Shown here: positions 1 to 10,342 of the stretch, piece by piece
How the letters are laid out: every line of letters begins with the position of its first letter
Position numbering within the stretch: the stretch's first letter is position 1
Assembly: GCA_030220185.1 (NCBI GenBank)
Contig: JASPKZ010003422.1
Span: 124,001 to 188,000, forward strand
Length of the DNA: 64,000 nt
From: Diploptera punctata
Lineage: Eukaryota; Arthropoda; Insecta; Blattodea; Blaberidae
Direction of reading: 5' to 3'
Notes under the pieces: model-generated
Databases searched by the model: none
Told to the model about the DNA's origin: nothing
Seen by the model: only the letters and a program-made list of their open reading frames with translations
Position numbers and translations under genes: made by a program

Positions 1-355
1 CATCTTTCTCGTGGTCTACCTCTTTGTCATTTTCCTTGTATCTTCAAATTTAAGTCTTTGTGGTAGTCTTCCTTTTCCATTCTTTTTAAATGTCTAAATC
101 ATTAGTCTATGTTATTCTATGTCTGTTGTTAATTTTTCTACATTTAATTTCTCCTGATTTTGTCATTCCTTATTCTATCCCTCCTTGTTTTATGTACAAT
201 TCCACGTAAGAATTTAATTTCTGTATCTTGGATTCTGCTCATCTCCCTCTTTGTTTATGTCCAAGACTCAGCTGCATATGTTAGAAATAAGTTTTATACA
301 TTGCCATTTTACTCTTTATTGCAGATTAATTGTTTAGTTAGATTATAGACTTTTA
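1..355. other. AT-rich intergenic or intronic sequence
   Basis: No exon, repeat family or RNA gene recognised. The 62-residue open frame here is hydrophobic, AT-driven and unsupported. Confidence 0.5.
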
Positions 356-1737
356 GGCCGCATGCAAATACATTAGTCTCTGGTGAGTTGAGTTTTCCGT
401 GAGAACGCAAAGTTCGAATTAGCGAGTCGCTGACTGGTCATGCATGAAAGTAGCTTTTTCGTAATATTGGCAAGAAATTACACAGAATTCTCAGCGATAA
501 AACCACTTCCGTTATTTTCGTCTGCTAGAGAAACGCATTTACGTTTGCGTCCCGCAAATAATACCGTATACGACGATGTCTGCGTCGCGCGATATTATGC
601 CGATTCCCCTGTTCTTCCAGTTGAATTCTTTGGTAGACTCTATCAAATTCCTCTTCTCCGCGAATACCGAAAACATGATCGAAGTCTTCAAGGTCCGACA
701 TCTTGGATAAAGCAGCAAGGTACGCGGCAAGGTTTCAAACTAATCGGTTACCATCGCTTCCCATCGGGTTGCTCACGATTCGTTCTCTATAAAGTCACCT
801 CGCCAGGTAGCTTAGGAATTTCGACAATTATTATCGCATGAACAGATTTTTGAGTATGCAAAAACGTCTTTGGATGCAACTTTCTCAGCAGAGAACGACT
901 TTTACGATATAATGCGTTCATTGATACGACCCTACATCTAGACTATGCAACTCCATACTACAAGAGATCAGGGAAATACATTTTAATATCTTTCTTTTGT
1001 AATTGGACTTTCAGTGGATTCTCTTCCTCTTCTTCTTTCCCCCATTTAGGGTCGTATCTATGAACGCATTAGACCGTAAAAGTCGTTCTCTACTGAGAAA
1101 GTTGCAGCCAAAGACGTTTTTGCTTACTCAAAAATCTGTTGATGCGATAATAATTATCGAAATTCCTAAGCTACCTGGCGAGGTGACTTTGCAGAGAACG
1201 AATCGTGAGCAACCTGATGGTAACCGATGTAGTTTGAAATCTTGCTGCTTTATCCAAGATGTCGGACCTTGACGACTTCGATCATGTTTCGGTATACGCG
1301 GAGAAGAGGAATTTGATAGAGTCCATTAAAGAATTCAACTGGAAGAACAGGAGAATCTGCGTAATATCGCGCGACGCAGACGTCGTCGTATACGGTATTA
1401 TTTGCGGGACGCAAGCGTAAATGCGTTCCTCTAGCAGACGAAAATAACGGAAGTGGTTTCTTCTTCTTCTTCTTCTTCTTCCGTATGCAGTATTGGGTGA
1501 TGATGCCCGTTCTGCGACTACAAAAACTGATCTTTCCATCGGTTGAAGGATCTTCCGAGGTCTCTTTTGCCTTTAGGGTTGAGGTGGTTTTATCGCTGAG
1601 AATTCTGAGTAATTTCTTGCCAGTATTACGAAAAAAACTACTTTCATGCATGACCAGTCAGCGACTCTTTAATTCGAACTTTGCACGTTTTCACGGAAAA
1701 CTCAACTCACCAGAGACTAATGTATTTACATGCGGCC
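356..1737. mobile_element. Foldback element: 1.38-kb palindrome
   Basis: GGCCGCATG at 356 is mirrored by CATGCGGCC ending at 1,737. Arms at about 356-935 and 1,043-1,737 are inverted copies around a 100-bp centre. The right arm has about 120 extra bases (from about 1,460), including a TTC run, that the left arm has lost. No transposase frame is present; open frames on both strands are mirror images of the same arm sequence. No target duplication was clear. It is probably a non-autonomous DNA transposon or foldback element. Confidence 0.7.
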
Positions 1738-1838
1738 CGTAGATACAACATAATGGGAGGTTCTAGATGTGAAGTAGAAGGTTTTGATGTGATCGTGAAT
1801 GGAAAGGACGAGTATTGATTTGATGATTTGTTTTTCAG

Positions 1839-1994
1839 GGTGACTACGAAATAACGGAATCCTGGGTGAATGAGACCATTCTTCCCGAAGATCTGCCTAA
1901 AGACGTGGAGATGTACATTGTGGAAGTTGATCTCGAACATATGATGAAGGACAAACTGTTGAATTTTAAATTTTCTGCTTCGATTGTTCGTTAA
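1839..1994 (+). CDS. Candidate plus-strand terminal exon
   Basis: A pyrimidine-rich acceptor (TGTTTTTCAG) at 1,829-1,838 is followed by 51 open codons, GDYEITESWVNETILPEDLP...EVDLEHMMKDKLLNFKF...IVR, ending TAA. An AATAAA lies 60 nt further on (2,054-2,059). The acidic, non-repetitive composition looks like real protein. I do not recognise it and see no partner exon upstream in the 1.8 kb available, so it may be the 3' end of a gene that starts before the window, or a chance frame. Confidence 0.35.
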   Translation, partial: GDYEITESWVNETILPEDLPKDVEMYIVEVDLEHMMKDKLLNFKFSASIVR

Positions 1995-2334
1995 TATTTT
2001 TTTCTGTTCTGTTTAACACAATTTCAATCAATAATGAATAATTACTTTTAAGAAATAAAATGAACTGCAGAATTACTTAACTCGATATTTTCCACCCTCC
2101 AACATCCAGTTCCTTATTCAGGGATAAACCACCTTCCCAAGGACATCTTCTCCTTCAAAATATATATATATATATTTTACTTTTTGGTACCATGATCTTC
2201 TTGGTCTTTCCCGAATACATCTCCCAGCTGGAGTCTATTGAAAAATGTCTTGTAGTCCATCATTGTTGTTGCATCTTATTAGAAGCAAAAGAGTATCAAC
2301 ATTGCAGAGAATCCAGTTTGAACAAATTAGGAGA

Positions 2335-2515
2335 AAAATGGAAAGTGTATCAGATATAATTGAAAAGGGCAGTTATATGGATGCGAAACGTGGACTCTTA
2401 CTTTAAGGGATAAGAAAAGATTATGAATATTTGAGAATAAAGATCTTAGGGAAATTTTGGAACAAAGACAGATGATTAGAGAAGACTACATAACATGGTC
2501 TTTATAATTAACTAG
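2335..2515 (+). mobile_element. Non-LTR retrotransposon fragment (same family as 38.4 kb)
   Basis: Matches the C-terminal coding part of the element at 38,440-39,230: ATGGATGCGAAACGTGGAC, then the 'GAATAAAG..CTTAGG' and 'GAAGACTACATAACA' stretches. Frameshifted and short. Confidence 0.7.
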
Positions 2516-2775
2516 CGCAGAGCTATGCGACTTGCGCTGTACCCACGGGGGAAGAAATTTTGTCATGGAATTTCAGCCAACATGGGACCAGTGCCCACCC
2601 AGCATCATGAGGCATTTGGGTAGCTACAATAAGTAGCGGTTTCAAGTTGAAAAAAACACTATAATGGCTGGGGGACCCGACATGCTGATCACATGTCACC
2701 CCTACACTGGCTGGATGATCATCTACCTATGTGATTAACACATGTGGATGTGAGGCCAGCTGTCGGCTGGTAGGC
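2515..2775 (+). repeat. SINE-like repeat, family B
   Basis: Shares the body with 9,418-9,705: 'TAGCTACAATAAGTAGC', then 'TGATTAACACATGTGGATGT' and 'GAGGCCAGC.GTCGGCTGG'. The tRNA-like head is decayed here. Confidence 0.65.
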
Positions 2776-2784
2776 CAAGTGTCT

Positions 2785-3070
2785 TTTTTGTGACATTTGG
2801 AAAAACCTTTAGAATTAACAATTTGGGAAAAGATATACATTCAGAAAAATAAATATAAAGCAATGAATTTCGATATCCCCGACGAGAATAATTTAATCGC
2901 CAAGTTCATAAAATATACACCAGATGGCAGTTCAGAGGATGATGTTAACGACGAAATTTCAACAGTTGGGATTTGAGTGAAGATGGAAGTAATACTATAC
3001 TTTTGAAACCGGTATCGTGAAGACACGCAACTTTGTGAGGTGAGATGTTTCTCCAACTCATTCATTAATA
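2785..3070 (+). mobile_element. Penelope-like element, 3' fragment
   Basis: Encodes the conserved tail after the GIY-YIG domain, ELTIWEKIYIQKNKYKAMNF-like with one frame break, then TPDGS, and ends at the tail motif TTGTGAGGTGAG. Single orientation, no inverted arm seen. Confidence 0.65.
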
Positions 3071-3381
3071 ACAGCCATGTTAACTACAGAGTAGTCTCAA
3101 TGTTAATTCATTAAATATGTTTAAAAAATTACATGACCTAACAATGTAGGAGCAAAATATGTCAGGAGATACGTTGACACCTCGAGATGTGATGGAAGAT
3201 TAATCAATAAAAAACTAAACCCATGGCCCATTGTAACATTTATATCTAGGCATTTGCACTACAATAGGCCATGTTTTCTTTAATCAATAATTCACAAAAA
3301 ATCTAGATGAACAAGAAATAATTTGAAGGTTATGAAAAACTTTAATGCATTAATTTGTTAATTTTGGTACAAATAAGTTGT

Positions 3382-3532
3382 TCAACCAGTATGTTGCTTC
3401 CCACTGCAGCACTTCTTGCCAGATTTCTTCTCCGTTTCCTTTACATTTGAAACTTCTTGAACTTTCAGTTTTTCTTTGCTCTGTGTCTCTGCTACTGCTT
3501 CTTCAGTCTCTGAACTTTCCTCGTTGTCAGCG
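3382..3532 (-). CDS. Candidate terminal exon, Lys/Glu-rich, ends CCSGKQHTG
   Basis: Acceptor ATTATTGTAG lies just before 3,532. After one phase base the frame encodes ADNEESSETEEAVAETQ, then KEKLKVQEVSNVKE and a basic, cysteine-bearing end, KKSGKKCCSGKQHTG, with TGA at 3,382-3,384. That is 49 residues with no low-complexity DNA and no transposon match that I can see. Joined to the 7.2-kb exon it would give an 84-residue acidic-then-basic protein; further exons between them cannot be excluded. ATTAAA hexamers lie downstream near 3,342 and 3,281. Function unknown. Confidence 0.5.
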
Positions 3533-3879
3533 CTACAATAATATCAATTTAAGTTATGAGAGATTTTATTCATAAATGGAAGTTGTGCCTCACGACATCA
3601 TTTCCACAAAACATAGAATATCTTAACATTTGTGTGGTATACAATATTTTTTTCATATTTTTATGAACAGCCAAAGCTCGCCCTCAACTGTGACACATTG
3701 GAAAAAGAAAATTATGTTGTTAGTGACTGAAAAATACATAAATAAGTTCATATCTTGTTTAGGTAATTTTTTTATTTAGGTAAAAATTTATCAATCACCC
3801 TAATATTTTTCTTCTTTTTCCAAAACTAGTTTTGTAATCTTAGATTTCACAAATTTCACAAAGACAACAGGGATAATTA

Positions 3880-4290
3880 ACAGTATAATGAAACCATATT
3901 TAATACAACAGAACACAAGATTACGGCATTATAAGGTTCTCGCAAGACCAGTATTAAGATATGGTAGTGAAGCATGGACAATACGAAGAAGAGATGAAAG
4001 CCAAATAACAGCAAATGAGATGCGATTTATGTTCTGTACAGCAGGCTACACAAAGTGGGACCATAAAAGAAATGAGGAAATTATGGAAGAGTTGGATGTA
4101 GAACCCATTCTTCACCACATACAAAACTACCAGAACAGCTGGAAAGTCCATCTTCAATGAATGCCGTCTCATAGAATTCCAAAAGCCATACTTCGCTACT
4201 GTCCCCAAGGCAAAAGATAGCTGGGATGTCCAAAAAAGCGCTGAATGGAAAATTCCTCTTTGAGACCGTAACAGGCCACACGGCCTAAAA
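3880..4290 (+). mobile_element. Non-LTR retrotransposon C-terminal fragment, second family
   Basis: The open frame 3,888-4,160 encodes LRYGSEAWTIRRRDESQI, a typical C-terminal region of insect non-LTR polymerases (YGSEAWT, then the WDHKRN and NSW motifs). It is 5'-truncated and breaks after the NSWK motif. Relatives lie at 39,765, 43,538 and 61,700. Confidence 0.75.
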
Positions 4291-4313
4291 TACTTGCATG
4301 GATGATGATGACA

Positions 4314-4490
4314 CTTCAGTTCCATCCTCAGTATTTTCGTGACAGTTGTTCTGTCATCCTGAAGATCCGCCTTTTGCTCCCTCTGTTTGTAGATGCAAAA
4401 AAATCTCAAAATCCAGAGGGAGCGAAAGGCAGCTCTTCAAGATGACAGAACAACGGCCACGAAAATACAGAAAATGTAACTGAAGTATAA
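4314..4490. repeat. Palindromic PLE-type tail, about 170 bp
   Basis: CTTCAGTTCCATCCTCAGTA is mirrored by the sequence ending at 4,486, with CAGAGGGAGC arms near the centre. No coding sequence. Confidence 0.55.
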
Positions 4491-4639
4491 AGTTCCGAAA
4501 CTAGTTTTAAAAAAGAAGAAAAATATGTGAGGTGAGTGATAGAATTTTACCTAAATGAACATACCTCATAGTGTGAATTCCTAAAATACGTAAATCATAT
4601 CTTATGGTTTATTTTGGGAAGTAATATTTTGACGTTCTT

Positions 4640-5470
4640 TTACTCAAGTTTTTTTGAGACTGAAAACAACGTTTTACTTTAAACAAATGTTGATTTATTC
4701 TCAAACATGTTTTGATATAATCTTCTACCGTATATCATCTTCAGCTTGGCCAGATTGATGAGTTTTATGTTGTGAACCCTGGATCTCGATATCAGTTCGC
4801 TCTTCCGGCTGGCTGAAGAACCTCCAAACTAGATCATGTTCAGCAGGAATTTCAAAATTTATTACTCTATTTTTGTTCTTCTGAATGTAATTTTTTCACA
4901 ACCCTGGATGTTGATATCAGCTCCATCCTGTGGTTGGCCAAAGAACCTCCAAACAAGGTCATGCTCCATCGGTATTTCAAAATTCATAACTCTGTTTTTG
5001 TCCTTCTGAATATAGATTTTTTTCCCAAATAGTCAGCTCTTTTGTATTTTCTAACTGTTTTAATAATTTAGTGTTCAAATATATATTGTGTTTTTCGGAC
5101 CAAACATGAGCAGCAACTGCAGATTTTTCTATTTCCCACTGTTGCAGCGCATGTTTGGTCTGAAAAACACAATATAAATTCGAACACTAAATTATTCAAA
5201 TAGTTAGAAAATACAAGAGAACTCACCATTTGGGGAAAATTTTACATTCAGAAGAACAAACACAGTTATGAATTTTGAAATTCCTGCTGAACATGGCCTA
5301 GTTTGGAGGTTCTTCGGCCAGCCGGAAGAGGGAGATGATATCGACATCCAGGGTTCACAACATAAAACTCATCAGTCTGGCCAACCTGAAGATGATATAG
5401 AAGATTGTATCAAAACATGTTCGAGAATAAATCAACATTAATTTGTTACCAGTCTCAAAAAAAAACTTGA
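4640..5470. mobile_element. Palindromic Penelope-like unit
   Basis: Inverted arms contain two partial copies of the PLE tail; the right arm reads 'KTNTVMNFEIPAEHGLVWRF'-like sequence. Hammerhead-like CTGAAGATGATAT...AAAACATGTT occurs in both arms, with AAAA in place of GAAA. The outer flanks contain 'GAGACTG' repeats. Confidence 0.7.
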
Positions 5471-5499
5471 AATCATATCTTGTTCCTAAAATATAATCC

Positions 5500-5790
5500 A
5501 ATCATGTAAATTAATTCTACAGAATTTGAATCCCCCCATGTTGGCTCGGGTCATAACATATCGCTTGCAGATTAGCAGGTCCGGCTTTATTATCTGGTGG
5601 AGTTGAAAGTTGTAATTGTAAAATTTTTAATCATGGAGAGGGCGATGCTCTACAATCCTATATCCTGCATTACTTGCAAATTCCCCCACAGCACATACGT
5701 TAAGAAAGCATGTGATACTGTTGATAGCAATTCAACCCTCAGATGTTAAACCTGGAAACCCCCTTAGTGCTTTTCAACAGAAGTAGACCA
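5500..5790. other. No recognised feature
   Basis: AT-rich sequence with no supported exon or repeat match. Confidence 0.4.
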
Positions 5791-5862
5791 TGTTAATATT
5801 ATTCGTTTTTAAACACCTTAATGATGGACAAATTATATTTGAAAGGAAAAATATAGGCCTAC

Positions 5863-5938
5863 GCCTAGACTGGTAACTCAGATGGAAGAGCATTGACATA
5901 GAGAGTCAAAGGTCCTGGATTGAAACCCCAGTCTAGGC
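5863..5938 (+). repeat. tRNA-like repeat in short inverted repeats
   Basis: A tRNA-like body (AACTCAGATGGAAGAGCATT, then GGTCCTGG) is flanked by GAAAGGAAAAATAT and ATATTTTTCTTTTC. The 5' part looks recombined from an inverted copy. It belongs to the GCCTAGAC...GTCTAGGC variant. Confidence 0.6.
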
Positions 5939-6119
5939 GTATATTTTTCTTTTCAAATGTAAGAAGTAGACCATGTTCCACTTTCTCTCCATCATCCTAC
6001 ACTCTTCTCTTACACAATACAACATCTATATAAACTGATCTGCAGAAGTGGTGCAAAATTTAAAATAGACCACATTAACACCATCTATCCACTAAAATTT
6101 TTAGATTACACTAATATTT

Positions 6120-6240
6120 GAAGAGAAAAATTATATGCTCAGACTGGCGTTTGAACCCAGGCCAATGGTATACCACTGAGCTACCTGAGGAACTCCAATC
6201 TAAATGCAAATTTTTCTCTTATTCACTGTTAATTCCCGAG
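6120..6240 (-). repeat. tRNA-like repeat, internally deleted
   Basis: GAAGAGAAAAATTATATGCT...GCAAATTTTTCTCTTAT flanks a minus-strand tRNA-like body that has lost its anticodon arm. The B-box (GTTTGAACCC reversed) and A-box (GAGCTACC reversed) remain. Confidence 0.65.
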
Positions 6241-6385
6241 CGTCAAATGCTACGAGCAATTGCTCTAGCATGCAAATGGCAGCTTCTTATTTAAGAAGAC
6301 ATTTAAACACTACTTTATAAAACCAGTAGGGCTTCTTTCAATGTTTTTATTATTAATTTAACACTTCTCATTGAAGGACAAATTA

Positions 6386-6950
6386 CGGGGTGAATAAAAA
6401 ATATGGCTATATGTTTGATCGCGTTGTGTGATGAAAATATTACCATTACAGAAAATATGAAATTACCATTGGAAAGGCAATTATTCAAATTACAAACAAA
6501 AAAAACAAATGGAAATTAAAACAAAACAGTGTAGAACTTACGTCATTAGTCAAAATGGCGTTGAAATATGCAACGGCAAATTACAATTGCTGCAATCGGC
6601 AATAACGTATACTAATGATCGTGAGGCTGCAAGACGTGAGTTTAACGTAGCATTGCAGCTGTCAACTGTGGGGAAGTGGAGAAAACGACTGCTGGAAACG
6701 GGAAGGATGCAGAAAATCAAACCTCCTGGAAGGCCTCGCATTAGCACGGATGCAGAAACAACGAAGAGAATTGAGGAGGCGTTCGACGCTAGTCCACAAA
6801 AATCAACCCGCCAAGCTGCACATAAGCAGTGATTTGTTTTGTTCTATTGTTGTAATTCGAAGGATTCCCTCTCCAATGATATATTTCCTTTAATAATAAT
6901 ATTTTTGTCACAAAATGCGATCCATATAGCCATATTTCTGAATCACTCTG
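6386..6950 (+). mobile_element. MITE (mariner-type), copy 1, inserted in a tRNA-like repeat
   Basis: TA target duplication, ends CGGGGTGAAT.../...ATTCTGAAT-type ending CACTCTG. It carries an open frame of 107 residues (6,509-6,832) with a helix-turn-helix-like segment (YTNDREAARREFNVALQLST, then GRPRISTD), as at the N-terminus of mariner-family transposases, and no catalytic domain. The interrupted tRNA-like repeat resumes with TATTTGAAGAGAAAAATT. Confidence 0.75.
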
Positions 6951-7085
6951 TATATTTGAAGAGAAAAATTATATGCTGAGACTGAGGTTTGAACCTAGGA
7001 CCTTTGGCTTTTTTAGGCCAATGCTCTACCACTGAGCTACCTGAGAAACTCCAATATAAATGTAAATTTTTTCTCTTACATATAA
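6951..7085 (-). repeat. tRNA-like repeat
   Basis: TATTTGAAGAGAAAAATTAT...AATTTTTTCTCTTACA enclose a minus-strand tRNA-like body (about 6,974-7,052) with B-box (GGTTTGAACC) and A-box (GAGCTACC) in reverse. Confidence 0.75.
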
Positions 7086-7211
7086 TAATGAGTGATGTCA
7101 CTATTATAACATACATCACCATTTCCGTACAATTGAATGGAAAAGTACATTATTGTATCGTTCAGAAAATTGAACCAGTACGTTTCTACACAATTATCTA
7201 CATTAAATTAC

Positions 7212-7317
7212 TTGAACACAGCTGGAGTTGGTTTCAACGCTGGCCTGTTCTGCTGCTGCTGCTCCTGTTGTTTTGGTTCCTCTTCCATCTTGGGAGTTGA
7301 CTCCTCAGCCATTTTGT
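7212..7317 (-). CDS. Candidate first coding exon of a small acidic/Gln-rich protein
   Basis: The acceptor CTAACAG ends at 7,318. The start codon is at 7,310-7,312 in a strong context (ACAAAATGG). The exon encodes MAEESTPKMEEEPKQQ, a glutamine run, then RPALKPTPAVF, and ends after two bases of a codon at a good donor (CAA|GTAATT). Unspliced, it would stop two bases later at 34 residues. The next recognisable exon on this strand (3,382-3,532) starts with the single base needed for this phase. I do not recognise the protein. The acceptor before the ATG implies an upstream untranslated exon between here and chiffon. Confidence 0.5.
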
Positions 7318-7594
7318 CTGTTAGACAACAAAAACACTGTAATTCTCAATATAAATCAATAAAATGGGCAGTAATTCAATAAACTAACTGGCACTAACCA
7401 AACCTGCTGTGAAGAGACAAGCTCTCCATACATCCCTATCCTCAGTTATTTTCCAATAACTCCCTATACAACTTCATCAGGAACTCGTTTAGGTAGTTTG
7501 AGCCTGTTCCTATGAGATCTCCTCTATGTAGAAGTCCTTTGTTACCAATTGCTTTGATAATTCTGAATTTCTTCAACTATATTTTGAACTTTGA

Positions 7595-7885
7595 CCAGCC
7601 TCATTGTCTAGTGGTCAGCGTTTCTGACTATTGTTCATGAGGTCCTGGGTTCGATTCCCGGTGGAATCATAGAAATTCTTCCTTAAAGGGAATTATTCCT
7701 ATGGTTGTCCATGGTCTGGAATTCAGGACTCTCCTGGCACATCATTATCATCATCATGGCAGCATAACTCTGCCTTCCAGGTGCCCCAACTTCAGAAGTG
7801 GGTTACAATTATGCCAATACCAGTAGAGAACACCAGAAATGTCAAAATGACAACCTGGAGCGTTGAATAAAAAAAAATATTTTGA
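7595..7885 (+). repeat. SINE-like repeat, family C
   Basis: tRNA-like head CAGCCTCATTGTCTAGTGG...GGTTCGATTCCCGG, body 'GGGAATTATTCCT', 'GGTCTGGAATT', 'CCAGGTGCCCCAACTTC', tail 'GAACACCAGAAATGTC' and an A-run. Confidence 0.85.
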
Positions 7886-8159
7886 ACTTCTAATTTATCC
7901 CATGTTTTTTTTTTCCCCCTTGTCCATTTTTTTCAAACCAAGGAGCGGACGTAAGTCTCATAGAAAACAATTGTTATATTAAAGGGAAATGAGGAAAGGG
8001 CATGGGAACTTGTAGGAGATCCAAAGGGACAGTGTACAGTAGAATGAGGTAGGAGAATAACATTAACCATAATTTGGGGAAGGTAAGTTGTGTAGGGAAA
8101 ATTGGATACTAAAATAAAATCAAAATTGCAAGCAACGCCGGAATTTCAAAATGCACTAT

Positions 8160-8640
8160 TTTGTTGCTATTTTTGCAGAATTGAAAAGAAATAAAAACTG
8201 GAAAAACACACGCAACTAACAGTATGGGGGAAAAATCTACATCCAGGAAAAGAGAGACAAAATAATGAATTTTGAAGTTCCTGAGCAAGAGTATTTAATT
8301 TGAGGTTTATCTGTCCTCCACCAGAGAGACTTAGCAGTCAGTTTTTTCAGTGAAATTACCAGACTCTGTTTGTGTTGCATTATTAGTGAATTTTTAATTT
8401 ATGAAAATAACAACAGTAATAAATAAGATGGATCTGGTACATCTTACCTCTATGTTTCATTTGACATTGTCCATACCATTGTCAGCTCTTCCAGACTGTT
8501 AAATTTTATGTTGTTGGGTCTGATGTCGACTCCATCATCATTTGATCGACCAAACAACTTGTAAATCAAATCTTTCCCCCCCACAAATTCCAAAATTCAC
8601 TGAACATTAAAACCAAAAAAAATTTAAGAAGAAAAATCAG
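8160..8640. mobile_element. Penelope-like fragments, partly palindromic
   Basis: TGGGGGAAAAATCTACATCC and AATGAATTTTGAAGTTCC match the PLE tail. A partly inverted second fragment follows (TCTGATGTCGACTCCATCAT, ATCGACCAAACAACTT). Confidence 0.6.
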
Positions 8641-9215
8641 GAATTTATCTGAACAATTGCAGGGATTGTGACAAAGAGACTTAAAAATTTTCTTTTCGTC
8701 TAAGGGAGATTTAAAAACAATGATAAATATATATTTATGTGTGGCACAAATACCAGTATATTTTAATTCAAATAGAATTTGTCAACTTTTTCTTAATATA
8801 TAAGAAATGTACTTACAATGTATGTGGCTGACAAACACAGGAATTTAAAATGGTCTGGAAGTTGCCAAATAAATGTCTGTTCACATGGTAACTCAACAAT
8901 AACAAAAATCATTATTTCATTTGTTATTAGGCATTGTTGAAATTTCCTTCTCCACAAAATGTTTCAATTCAGTAGTTGTTTATTCCTGGACCAGTGTGAT
9001 CGTAAATTAACACTTTTCAAATCTGTGGCCAAACCAAGTTTTATTCTTCTTGGAAACCTGTCTCCCCTGTACTGGCAGATCAGGCCTGTCTTATTGTTTT
9101 TAATTAAAATTAGCTTTAAATACATTTGTGTAAGCTGAGATCTTTGTGTTTTGTAAATGTATATGAATGATTAAACTTCATAGAAAACAAACAACCCATT
9201 TGCTTCAAATTTAAA
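8640..9215. other. No recognised feature
   Basis: AT-rich; no exon with splice support and no repeat family recognised. Confidence 0.4.
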
Positions 9216-9417
9216 TAATGATCATCAAGAGGTATTTTATCAAACAAATTGATTGTTCACACGTCACCTGTTTCAAAGTACAAAAATCTACTGCTTGGAA
9301 GTCTTGTATATTCTCTCCCTCTGGTGCTGAAAAGACAAACTTCAGTATGAAATCATTTTTCCCAGGTATCATAAACTACATTCTATATATAATTTTGATA
9401 AACATAATACTAAAAGA

Positions 9418-9705
9418 TCATGCTGTAGCCAAGTGGTTAAGGCAAGATGCCTGGCCACAGAGATACAGGACGGTTCTCCATGGGGAAGAAATGTTCGTAT
9501 GGAATTTTGGCCAGTATGTGACCGGTGTCCAACCATCATCAGGAATTTGTGTAGCTACAATAAGTAGCAATTCCAGATTGAGAAAACCAGCTAATTGGCT
9601 TCTGGACTCAACATGCCACCCGTACAGTGGCTGCATGATCGTCCACCTCTCTGATTAACACATGTGGATGTGAGGCCAGCAGTCGGCTGGTATGCCTGCC
9701 ATGCA
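9418..9705 (+). repeat. SINE-like repeat, family B
   Basis: tRNA-like head TGTAGCCAAGTGGTTAAGGC, body as at 2,515, ending GGCCAGCAGTCGGCTGGTATG. An open frame of 146 residues running across it is not a gene. Confidence 0.75.
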
Positions 9706-9935
9706 GTGGAGAGATGAACAGACAAACACAGAAGACTACATAACAATGAGCTACATGGTCTTTATAGGAAACCAGATGTAATAAGAACAGTTAAGTCACA
9801 GACTGCGATGGGCAAGATAAATAGCACAATGAAAGGAGCATGTAAGATCCTTGTGGGGAAACCACCCGGTAGGTAGGTCAAGAATGTAATGGGAGAATAG
9901 CATTAACCACAACTAGAATATACATTAGCTCAGCA
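9705..9935 (+). mobile_element. Non-LTR fragment, first family
   Basis: GAAGACTACATAACAATGAG, then 'GGAAACCAGATGTAATAAGA' match 38,960-39,130. Decayed. Confidence 0.7.
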
Positions 9936-9959
9936 TTATTTCTCCGCACTTCCACTGTT

Positions 9960-10340
9960 GTGTACCCTACTTCATGCTTCTTGAGCTCTCTCCCTAGACC
10001 AAGAGATGGTTATCTCTGCTTTAATAAAACAGTGAAAATTATTTACATTACATAAATCACAACGTAGTCTCTTGCTTAATATACATAGGACATATACCAT
10101 CTTCACTTCTCGCAACTGGAATTCCCTACCACAAGAAATAAGGGGCTGCCGGACATTGGCATCTTTTAAAAGAAATCTAAATTTATATTTGCTCTAACCT
10201 CGACTTCATCATTACCCAGTGTAAGGTACATATATTAATTTGTGTTTCTCATATAATTTATACTATTATTATCGTATAAAAGTTTGTACATGAAATTTTC
10301 ATTGCAACATTTGATACCTTTTTAATTAGTACAGTGTATA
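9960..10340. other. No recognised feature
   Basis: AT-rich spacer between repeats. The stretch at 10,105-10,250 (GGAATTCCCTACC..AGAAAT..GGGGCTGCCG) resembles the 3' end of a non-LTR element, but I cannot assign it. Confidence 0.35.
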
Positions 10341-10342
10341 TA

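Noticed and set aside
440..1742. Open frames of up to 133 residues on both strands at the left end
   Set aside because: They are mirror-image readings of the arms of one palindromic element.
9218..9658. 146-residue plus-strand frame
   Set aside because: Its second half is SINE family B sequence; no protein motif.
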